Shown: one piece after another, positions 42,059 through 49,665 of the stretch
How the letters are laid out: each line of letters begins with the position of its first letter
How positions within the stretch are numbered: the stretch's first letter is position 1
NCBI GenBank assembly: GCA_028818385.1
Contig: JAPPNY010000243.1
Span: forward strand, 1 to 57,553
Reading direction: 5' to 3'
Source of the DNA: Spirochaetaceae bacterium
Lineage (GTDB): Bacteria; Spirochaetota; Spirochaetia; SZUA-6; Bin103
DNA length: 57,553 nt
The notes under the pieces: model-generated
The model's database searches: none
What the model saw: the letters and a program-made list of their open reading frames with translations, nothing else
Told to the model about the DNA's origin: nothing
Translations under genes and position numbers: made by a program

Positions 42059-43184
42059 GTACTTCGAAGCTACTGTGCCGCAGTTGATCGAACGTGCAAG
42101 GTTGCTGAAAGGAAAGATCCCGCGGGGGTTGCCAAGAGACTACGAGACGCTAATTAGCGCATGCGCGCGTGCGCTCGATGAAATTGTACAACGGCTCTAC
42201 CAGTTGGAGACTGTCGCGAGATCGGGGAGGGCCGCTCTGCAACACGCACAACTGCGAAAATTCCGACGGGCCGTCGCCGATCTCGATGACGTCGAGACGA
42301 CAGGGATCGCGGTCTTGAATCGAGCCCATGATGACGATCACCAAGCGAATCGACTCCTGTATCGTATTTGCAAGGAAATCGGGTACCCGTGGGTGACACC
42401 TACGGTAACGACACTGTCGACGGGCTACTTCTATATCCATACAAAGCTAAACCTGATGTTCATTCCACCTGCGGAAGGTAGTTTCCTGTTGCATCTTCCG
42501 GACTTGTATCACGAGCTCGCACATCCACTGCTCACACGACAGAACCATCCCGTACTCGAGAGGTTTGTCGATTGTTTCTTGAGGTGTACCGCAAAGACGC
42601 ACGATTACTTTGCAGGCAGACGGGAGACGGAAGAGACCCGGCGTGGGCCGCGGGGATTTAAGGAGAGTATCGATCGTTGGGAGATTCTCTGGACAAAGTA
42701 TTGGCTGATGGAGTTCTTCTGCGACTTATTCGCTGCGGCGACGTTGGGCCCAGCGTTCGCATGGGCTCACTTGCATCTGTATCTCAAGATGGGAGCTGAT
42801 GCATTTACAGTGTCGTCTGCAGTCCATCCTGCGGATGATGCGCGGATGCGCGCTGTGTTGGGGGCGTTACGTCTATTGGGATTCGGCGATTCTGCGCATG
42901 AGATCGAGACCCGTTGGAACGATGCGTCGCGATTATCGGACAGCTCTGGGAACGCGGATTACATACACTGCTATCCGGACGAGCTGATCAACTTCGTCGT
43001 GGAGAAGGCAATCGAGGGCGTAGGAGCCATGGGCTGCCGTCTCGCGTCGGAGGACACTGACGATTGCATTCACTCGTTGCTGAACGGCGCTTGGAGGAGA
43101 TTTTGGACAGATCCCGGAGAGTACCATCGTTGGGAGGCGGAGGCAGTGAAAGCGAATATAGTCGGGGATAGGGGCGACGGTTAG
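42039..43184 (+). CDS. HExxH metallopeptidase-like protein of the Argonaute operon
   Basis: The 381-aa protein has an N-terminal helical half (1-115). A zincin core follows: LHLPDLYHELAHPLL with H158-E159-L160-A161-H162, and a downstream EFFCD (E225, D229) matching the ExxxD third-ligand motif of gluzincins. A conserved-looking SSAVHPADDARMR (H263) comes about 35 residues later. This order (HExxH, ExxxD, HP..xxR) is seen in uncharacterised bacterial zinc peptidase-like proteins. No signal peptide or membrane span is visible, so it acts in the cytosol. It is the last gene of the operon with Argonaute and the Fe-S nuclease. ATG 42039 is preceded by GAGG; ATG 42048 is an alternative. Substrate unknown. 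Confidence 0.82.
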   Translation: MGRMLGEYFEATVPQLIERARLLKGKIPRGLPRDYETLISACARALDEIVQRLYQLETVARSGRAALQHAQLRKFRRAVADLDDVETTGIAVLNRAHDDDHQANRLLYRICKEIGYPWVTPTVTTLSTGYFYIHTKLNLMFIPPAEGSFLLHLPDLYHELAHPLLTRQNHPVLERFVDCFLRCTAKTHDYFAGRRETEETRRGPRGFKESIDRWEILWTKYWLMEFFCDLFAAATLGPAFAWAHLHLYLKMGADAFTVSSAVHPADDARMRAVLGALRLLGFGDSAHEIETRWNDASRLSDSSGNADYIHCYPDELINFVVEKAIEGVGAMGCRLASEDTDDCIHSLLNGAWRRFWTDPGEYHRWEAEAVKANIVGDRGDG

Positions 43185-43522
43185 TGTGCGAGTAAGTGAG
43201 ACCTGAGGTGACTCTAACGGTGGCAATGTCTGTAGGGCAACATGGCAGGGAGTCGTTCCGCTATGCTTGAGGCGGGCGTTGAGTTGGGTAGTTCCCCCGG
43301 GGGGGATTCTCATCTGGACGGTCAATCATTACGCTGCGGCGTGGGTAGGTGCGCAATCACACGGGCTAGACAACGTTCGATGAACACGGTGAGCAGGAGC
43401 GGGTGGGGGTTGGGAACTGGACGGTGTGGTTATGTAGCGCGGGAGCGTTGGCGGGGGGAACGCGATGCTCGGGGTGCGCTGCGGCGATTAATTAGGCGGG
43501 CCGTTCGTTGGTAAGACAGCCA
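43185..43522. other. Intergenic gap between Argonaute operon and methyltransferase
   Basis: These 338 bases contain no convincing gene. A 90-codon open frame (43242-43514, plus strand) has no ribosome-binding site and an unprotein-like Arg/Gly-rich composition. There is no clear terminator or tRNA. A run of G/C around 43297-43306 (CCCCCGGGGGG) could form a small hairpin. GC content rises from left to right, so this is likely the boundary of the low-GC insert. Confidence 0.6.
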
Positions 43523-46393
43523 ATGGAGCGCAAGAAACTTGTCGAGGTGGCGCTTCCGCTGGAGGCCATCAACGCAGCGGCGGCGCGGGAGAAGTCGATT
43601 CGCCACGGACATCCGAGCACCTTGCACTTGTGGTGGGCGCGGCGCCCGCTGGCGGCGGCACGGGCGGTGCTGTTCGCGCAGATGGTGGACGATCCGGCCA
43701 GCCGGCCGGAGCTGTTTGCCACCGTGGAGGAACAGGATCGCGAACGCGAGCGGCTGTTCCGCCTGATCGAGGAGCTGGTGAAGTGGGAGAACACGATCAA
43801 CGAAACGGTATTACAGGCGGCTCGCGACGAGATCCGGGAGGGCTGGCGACGTACGTGTGCTGACAACGCGGACCATCCACGCGCTGCCGAGCTGTTTGAT
43901 CCGGAACGGCTGCCCGCGTTCCACGACCCGTTTGCCGGTGGGGGGTCGCTGCCGCTGGAGGCGCAACGCCTGGGGATGGAGGCGCATGCGAGTGACCTGA
44001 ATCCGGTGGCGGTGCTGATCAACAAGGCAATGATCGAGATCCCGCCGAGGTTCGCCGCGCGGCCGCCGGTGAACCGCGAGTCACGGACGGACTCTGGTCT
44101 GGTGTCCGGCGATTGGAGAGGGGCGCAGGGGCTGGCCGAGGACGTGCGCTTCTACGGGCGGTGGATGCGGGACGAGGCGGAGAAGCGGATCGGGCACCTG
44201 TACCCGAAGGTTGAGATCACTGCAGACATGGTGGAGGAACGACCGGACCTGAAGCCATACGAGGCGCGGAAGCTGACCGTGATCGCGTGGCTGTGGGCGC
44301 GGACGGTGAAGAGTCCAAATCCGGCGTTTGCCGACGTGGACGTGCCACTGGCGTCGACGTTCATGCTGTCGAAGAAGATGGGCAAGGAGGTGTACGTCGA
44401 GCCGGTGATCGAGGGTCGGGAGTACCGGTTCACGGTGAAGGTGGGTACGCCACCGGATGCGGCAGGGGCCAGAGCCGGAACGAAGCTGTCACGCGGTGCA
44501 TTTCGATGCCTTATGTCGAGCGTGCCTATCAGGTACTCCTACATCGACGAAGAAGCAAATGCTGGACGAATGGGCGCGCGCTTGATGGCGATCGTGGTTC
44601 AGGGTGAAAGGGCGAGACTATACTTGTCTCCCACGGACAAAGCCGTTGCTGTCGCTCAGAGCGCAGAACCAGAGTGGAAACCCAACGCTCCCAGCCGTGG
44701 AACTTGGGCAAGTAACGCCCAAGGTCGACGATATGGATTCCGCACCTTCGGAGACTACTTCACTCGCCGGCAGCTTGTCGCGCTGACGACCTTTTCCGAT
44801 CTGGTGGGAGAGATGATGGAGCATGTCCGGCGCGACGCCGCAGCTGCGGGACTGACTGACGACGGCCGACCGCTGCGTGACGGGGGCACCTGCGCCACTG
44901 CGTATGCGGAGGCGGTAGCGGTGTATCTGGCTTGTGCCGTAAGCCGCATGGTCAATTACTCGGCGACTTTGTGTGTATGGAGTTCTCATCCGAAGGACGA
45001 ACTAGCAAAGCAGGTTTTCCTCCGGCAGGCGCTCGCTATGACGTGGGACTTCGCCGAGACCAATCCCTTTTCTTTAGCAGGAGGTACCTTCGCCGTTAAC
45101 ATCGACTACTTGGGAAAGGCGGTCACTCGATTACCTGGATGCGGGAAAGGAGTGTCGTCACAAGTAGATGCAACTCGCGATGGAGTGCGGAATCACGTGG
45201 TATCTACGGATCCGCCGTACTATGACAATGTCGGCTATGCGGACCTGTCGGACTTCTTTTACGTTTGGCTGAGACGCTCCCTAAAGCGATTATTCCCTGA
45301 TCTCTTTTTGACTCTTGCTGTGCCGAAGACCGACGAGCTCATCGCCAGCCCATACCGCCACGGGAGCAAGACCGCCGCGGAGAAGTTCTTCCTCGACGGT
45401 ATGACCCTGTCGCTGCGCCGTCTCGCAGCTCAGTCGCATCGCCTGTTCCCAGTCTATTACGCCTTCAAGCAGTCAGAGGATAAGGCGAACACTGGACCGA
45501 CCAGAACCGGCTGGGAGACATTCCTGGACGCCTTGATCGAATCCGGCTTCGCGATTACCGGCACATGGCCGCTGCGAACGGAACTCATTACCAATCTGAA
45601 GAAGAAATCGAGCGTCCTTGCTTCCAGTATCATCCTCGTGTGCCGCAAGCGCTCGGCGGACGCTCCGGTCACCACCCGCCGGGACTTCCTGACCGCGCTC
45701 AAGGCCGAGCTGCCTCCCGCACTGACCCAACTACAGCGCGGCAACATCGCCCCCGTCGACCTCGCGCAGGCGGCGATCGGGCCGGGGATGGCGGTTTACA
45801 CACGCTACGCGAAGGTACTCGACGCCTCGGGTAGCCATGTCTCGGTGGGGGATGCGCTGGCGCTGATCAATCAGACCCTGGACGAAATCCTGGCTGAGCA
45901 GGAGGGGGACTTCGACGCCGACAGTCGCTGGGCGCTGGTGTGGTTCGAGCAACACGGCTTCGACGCCGGTGACTACGGGGTTGCCGAGACCTTGTCCAAG
46001 GCCAAGAACACCAGCGTGGCAGGCATGGTGGATGCAGGGATCCTCCGCTCGGGGGGTGGGAAGGTTCGGCTGCTACGCCCGCAGGAGTTGCCGTCGGACT
46101 GGGATCCTGCGCGAGATGACCGTCTCACCGCATGGGAGACCGTCCATCACGTGATCCGCGTGCTGGAAAGCGGCGAGGAGGCCGCTGCCGGGCTGGTTCG
46201 CAAGCTGGGCGGCTTCGCCGAGGTCGCCCGCGAGCTGTGCTATCGCCTCTACACCGTGTGCGAGCGCAAGAAGCGCGCGGCGGAGGCGCTGGCGTACAAC
46301 GGGCTGGTGCAGAGCTGGCCGGAGATCAGCCGGCTTGCGCGATCGGAAGCAACATCCGAACAGGCTGAGCTGTTTGCGGACGGTACAGGGTAG
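43523..46393 (+). CDS. DUF1156/COG1743-type adenine-specific DNA methyltransferase
   Basis: The 956-aa protein begins with the DUF1156 hallmark AAREKSIRHGHPSTLHLWWA, then RRPLAAARAVLFAQ. It contains the SAM-binding motif I DPFAGGGSLPLEAQRLG (about 135-150) and the catalytic motif IV STDPPYYDNVGYADLSDFFY (about 561-580, DPPY class). This indicates an N6-adenine (or N4-cytosine) methylase. COG1743 proteins recur in defence islands with ATPases and SNF2 helicases (often with DUF499). Here two ATPases and a helicase follow. Start ATG 43523 is the first before the conserved block. A middle section (about 44.5-45.6 kb) has lower GC than its ends, suggesting recombination within the gene. Confidence 0.88.
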   Translation: MERKKLVEVALPLEAINAAAAREKSIRHGHPSTLHLWWARRPLAAARAVLFAQMVDDPASRPELFATVEEQDRERERLFRLIEELVKWENTINETVLQAARDEIREGWRRTCADNADHPRAAELFDPERLPAFHDPFAGGGSLPLEAQRLGMEAHASDLNPVAVLINKAMIEIPPRFAARPPVNRESRTDSGLVSGDWRGAQGLAEDVRFYGRWMRDEAEKRIGHLYPKVEITADMVEERPDLKPYEARKLTVIAWLWARTVKSPNPAFADVDVPLASTFMLSKKMGKEVYVEPVIEGREYRFTVKVGTPPDAAGARAGTKLSRGAFRCLMSSVPIRYSYIDEEANAGRMGARLMAIVVQGERARLYLSPTDKAVAVAQSAEPEWKPNAPSRGTWASNAQGRRYGFRTFGDYFTRRQLVALTTFSDLVGEMMEHVRRDAAAAGLTDDGRPLRDGGTCATAYAEAVAVYLACAVSRMVNYSATLCVWSSHPKDELAKQVFLRQALAMTWDFAETNPFSLAGGTFAVNIDYLGKAVTRLPGCGKGVSSQVDATRDGVRNHVVSTDPPYYDNVGYADLSDFFYVWLRRSLKRLFPDLFLTLAVPKTDELIASPYRHGSKTAAEKFFLDGMTLSLRRLAAQSHRLFPVYYAFKQSEDKANTGPTRTGWETFLDALIESGFAITGTWPLRTELITNLKKKSSVLASSIILVCRKRSADAPVTTRRDFLTALKAELPPALTQLQRGNIAPVDLAQAAIGPGMAVYTRYAKVLDASGSHVSVGDALALINQTLDEILAEQEGDFDADSRWALVWFEQHGFDAGDYGVAETLSKAKNTSVAGMVDAGILRSGGGKVRLLRPQELPSDWDPARDDRLTAWETVHHVIRVLESGEEAAAGLVRKLGGFAEVARELCYRLYTVCERKKRAAEALAYNGLVQSWPEISRLARSEATSEQAELFADGTG

Positions 46394-46464
46394 GGACAGG
46401 ATGATGAGGTGGGCCGCATCGAAACACGCCGTACGCGAAGACGCTGCCCGCCCGGGTTGAGGAA

Positions 46465-48024
46465 ATGTCGCTGATCGCCAGGGAGCTGCAGGAGGTCTGG
46501 GACGCGCTGGGTGCGGGCAACGGCCACCGCGACGACGCGCTGGCGGAGGTGCGGATCAGGAACCTGCGCGGCATCCGGGATCTGCGGGTGCCCTTCGACT
46601 ATCCTGTCTGTGTGCTTGCCGGCCCCAACGGGTGCGGCAAGTCGACGGTCCTTCTGGCGTGCGCGTGCGCCTATCGTGTGCCCGGTCGCGGACCGCGGGA
46701 TTTCGTTCCCAGTACGCTCTTTCCGAACTTCACCAATCGGCAGCAGCCGACATGTTCCGACAGTGCGCCGCGGACCGAGCTCGAATTCCATTACCTGCAC
46801 CGAGGTGACCGCGTCTCCATGGCGTGGCGGCGCGGCAAGTCCTGGAACCGGAGCTTCCTGGGCCGCGCGGGTGGCACGCAGCCGGAGCGGCAGGTCTACC
46901 TGCGGACGCTCGCCAACCTGACCAATCCGTCGGAGGTGCGCAGCATCTTGCAGCTCGCCAGGAAACCGTTCCAGACGCGGGCGCTCAGCCCCGAGATGCT
47001 GATCTTCGCCCATCGTGTCCTGCCGTGGCGCTACCGCAGCCTGTCCGTCATCAGCGCCAGCGCGGCGAACGACCTTCTGTTCGCGGCGCTGGACGATGCC
47101 GCGAACACCGGCTACTCGGAGTTCCACATGTCGTCCGGGGAACGGAGCATCCTGCGTATCTCGAAGGACATCTCCCGTCTCCGGAACGGGCTGGTCCTCG
47201 TCGACGAGGTGGACACCGGTCTCCATCCCCATACCCAGCAGCAGACCATGCTCGAGTTGCAGCGCAGCGCTCTGCGCAACGACCTGCAGATCATCGTCGC
47301 CTCACACAGTCCCGTAATCCTGGACAGCGTGCCTCCTCGCGCTCGCATCTTTCTGGAACGCGACGAGACGGCCGGAGACGTTCGCCGCGCGCCTCTCTAC
47401 CGCGACATCTTTCAGAAGGCGCTCTACGGCCAGTCCCGAGACCAACTGTCGGTGCTCTGTGAGGATGAGGTCGCAGAGGGCGTGATACGCGGCGTGCTCG
47501 ACGTGCTGAACGTCAAGCTCGGACTGCGCCACGAGGACGTGATCATCGGCAGGAATACCGGCCGCAACGAGTTTGCGGGCCACGTGCGCACGCTGGGGAA
47601 GTTCGCCAAGCTCCGGGACTTCATCCTGGTACTGGACGGCGACTCCCGTGACCTGGAGCGTTCGTTGCAGGCAATCGCCGAGGAATATGGGCACCACGTG
47701 CAGCCGCTGTTTCTTCCCGGAGATGCTCCTCCGGAGCAGTGGCTTTGGGAGATGATCGGACGGCGACGGGACGACTATGCGAGCAGGCTCGGTCTGGCAG
47801 GCTCCGACCTGGAGCGCGCGATGCATGACCTGCAGCAACTCGTGGAGGGATCGGTGCGGCAGCGCGACGCCGCGAAAGCGACCGTCGGAGCACTGGCTTC
47901 CGATCTCGGGCGAACCGTTCCCGACCTCGCCCGGATCGTCGGCCAGCGGGAAGCCGAGGCGAACGCCATTCCCGAACTGCTGGCGGCCATGACCGAACAG
48001 ATCAACGCCTGGAGGCGGCTATAG
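46465..48024 (+). CDS. OLD-like ATPase with TOPRIM domain
   Basis: The 519-aa protein has an ABC-type ATPase head with Walker A GPNGCGKST (53-61), signature SSGER (223-227), Walker B LVLVDEVDTGLHP (E248) and switch His in VASHSP (H281). A TOPRIM-like nuclease domain follows, with E333 in VLCEDEVAEGV and the D391/D393 pair in FILVLDGDSRD. This is the layout of the OLD/GajA/AriA group of anti-phage proteins, in which ATPase dimers control DNA or RNA cleavage. It lies 71 bp after the methyltransferase in the same direction, and a convergent ATPase gene ends 1 bp from its stop. Confidence 0.85.
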   Translation: MSLIARELQEVWDALGAGNGHRDDALAEVRIRNLRGIRDLRVPFDYPVCVLAGPNGCGKSTVLLACACAYRVPGRGPRDFVPSTLFPNFTNRQQPTCSDSAPRTELEFHYLHRGDRVSMAWRRGKSWNRSFLGRAGGTQPERQVYLRTLANLTNPSEVRSILQLARKPFQTRALSPEMLIFAHRVLPWRYRSLSVISASAANDLLFAALDDAANTGYSEFHMSSGERSILRISKDISRLRNGLVLVDEVDTGLHPHTQQQTMLELQRSALRNDLQIIVASHSPVILDSVPPRARIFLERDETAGDVRRAPLYRDIFQKALYGQSRDQLSVLCEDEVAEGVIRGVLDVLNVKLGLRHEDVIIGRNTGRNEFAGHVRTLGKFAKLRDFILVLDGDSRDLERSLQAIAEEYGHHVQPLFLPGDAPPEQWLWEMIGRRRDDYASRLGLAGSDLERAMHDLQQLVEGSVRQRDAAKATVGALASDLGRTVPDLARIVGQREAEANAIPELLAAMTEQINAWRRL

Positions 48025-48025
48025 G

Positions 48026-49492
48026 CTACGCGACGCCTGTCCTGATCGCTTCAATCCGGTTGGCTATCTTCGCCCAGTCGTTGTAGAGCGACTCGGTGAT
48101 CTCGCCATAGCCGGCCGGGAAGTTGCCGGCCTCCCTGTCCAGGACCATTTCCTCGACGGTGGATCCCGAGCCGTCGTCGGACGGCGTGAACATCCACGCA
48201 CCCACGTCCGCTGAAGACAGGGCGACCTCCGATCCCGCGATTCCCTTCCGCGCGTTCTCGGGAAGCTCCGACAGCCGGACCAGGTTGGCCAGAGCCTCCA
48301 ATATCCACTCACTATGGGTCGTCAGCATCACGCGCACGCCGGAGCGAACCAGGCGGGCCAACTCGCCGGCGAACGCTGCCTGCATCGCGGGATGCAGATG
48401 CGACTCCGGCTCCTCGATGATCAGGACGTCGCTGGGGCGAACCAGATGCCGCAGATACAGCACCACAGGAGCCAGTTCGGAAATCATGGAAGAGGTACGC
48501 ATCAGCGGCAGGTCGGTGTCCCAATCGGTTGGACGATAGGCGAACGACGGATAGCCGGTCTCGGACTGCTTCAGCCGAATGGCTCCCGCCAGGAAGTTCT
48601 TTTCCAGACGACGTGCCATCCTGTCCGGCACCTTCTTTTTTCTCTGACCCATCGCGATAAGATCATTCAGGAAGTCGGCCAGTACTCCGGACAGGATGGG
48701 CACACGGGTCGAACGACGCAGCCCGGCTGTCGTTGCGCCTTGGATCAGTGTGCTGACGACCACCTGGTGACTGTGCATCACGCCGGTGCGATCGGCCGGC
48801 AGGTAGTACGCGCCGCGAATCAGGGGACCCATCACCGAATTGCACATGACATCCAGGAGTCCGTACAGCAGGAATAGTCCACCTCGTTCCTCATCCGGGA
48901 TACCGCCGCTCGTCGCCGGCAGCGTCGGCACGTGTCCGGATAGCCGTGCAGGTCCGCTGCCGAATTCGAAGGTGTATCGCGTCTGCTCGTCGCCGAGCGA
49001 TGCCGGGATGCTGATGGTCGCCGTGGATCCTTCTTCGGTGCTTCCCCGACGGACCAGATCGTCCATGTCATCGACCCCGAAGCAGCGGCTCACTTCCCGC
49101 GCGAAGTGCTCCTCGGCGCCGGTGAGTTCCTCCAACGCCGTGCGAATAGTTCTCGCCAAGTCGTCGGGCAGTGGCCGGCGTTGTTCCTTGCCGCCGGTAG
49201 ACCACCACTCGGCGATGCGGGCTGCAAGCTTCTCTTCGTCCGGCAGCGCGGTGACCGATGCATCGGAGAACCAATACGTGCGCCGCTGAAGATCGGACTC
49301 GGACCGAACGGGCGGGCCGAAGCACCGGTGCAAGGCGTACACGAGCATCGCGAGGTAGGACTTGCCGGTGTTGCTTGGTCCGGCGAACACCGTGAGCGGG
49401 CGCACGTCAACGCTCGCACGCACGATAGGACCGAAGTCGGCTACATCGATCCGGTAGTCGCCATCGTGGGCGCGAGCTTCGCTTCGACTCAC
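48026..49492 (-). CDS. AAA/RecF-like ATPase (OLD-type head, no TOPRIM)
   Basis: The 488-aa ATPase has Walker A GPSNTGKS (38-45) after the typical ADFGPIVRASVDVRPLTVFA strand pair, a Walker B DVLIIEEPESHLHPAMQ, and LTTHSEWILEAL as the switch region. There is no TOPRIM. The C-terminal region (GYGEITESLYNDWAKIANRI) is a typical ending for these AAA_15/AAA_21-type proteins. The GTG start at 49492 is the most upstream with no strong ribosome-binding site. It is on the opposite strand between the OLD-like ATPase and helicase genes, so it may be an independent insertion in the defence locus or a separately regulated component. Confidence 0.83.
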   Translation of the reverse strand: MSRSEARAHDGDYRIDVADFGPIVRASVDVRPLTVFAGPSNTGKSYLAMLVYALHRCFGPPVRSESDLQRRTYWFSDASVTALPDEEKLAARIAEWWSTGGKEQRRPLPDDLARTIRTALEELTGAEEHFAREVSRCFGVDDMDDLVRRGSTEEGSTATISIPASLGDEQTRYTFEFGSGPARLSGHVPTLPATSGGIPDEERGGLFLLYGLLDVMCNSVMGPLIRGAYYLPADRTGVMHSHQVVVSTLIQGATTAGLRRSTRVPILSGVLADFLNDLIAMGQRKKKVPDRMARRLEKNFLAGAIRLKQSETGYPSFAYRPTDWDTDLPLMRTSSMISELAPVVLYLRHLVRPSDVLIIEEPESHLHPAMQAAFAGELARLVRSGVRVMLTTHSEWILEALANLVRLSELPENARKGIAGSEVALSSADVGAWMFTPSDDGSGSTVEEMVLDREAGNFPAGYGEITESLYNDWAKIANRIEAIRTGVA

Positions 49493-49585
49493 CTGGAAAC
49501 TCCGAGGATTCTGAACGACCGCGTCGCCGAACGACGACCGCGAGCGGCATCGGGCGCCGGTCCGCAGTTTCCTACACCGGGGCGA

Positions 49586-49629
49586 TGTGCGCTACCCCGG
49601 CGGTGTGCGCTACCCCGGCGGTGTGCGCC
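49586..49629. repeat. 18-bp tandem repeat upstream of the helicase gene
   Basis: TGTGCGCTACCCCGGCGG occurs twice in tandem (49586-49603 and 49604-49621), followed by a partial third copy (TGTGCGCC). It lies in the 173-bp divergent region between the AAA ATPase and helicase genes, so it could hold regulatory sites or be a slippage-prone tract. Confidence 0.85.
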
Positions 49630-49665
49630 GGGATGCTCGGCACGTGAGCGGGTATCATCGCCGGA

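Noticed and set aside
38011..43184. Possibility that the Argonaute cassette is part of a CRISPR-Cas locus because of the Cas4-like nuclease
   Set aside because: No repeat array, cas1, cas2 or other cas gene is visible in the flanking sequence, so it is treated as a stand-alone pAgo system.
43242..43514. 90-codon plus-strand frame before the methyltransferase
   Set aside because: No ribosome-binding site, Arg/Gly-rich composition and no family resemblance; treated as intergenic.
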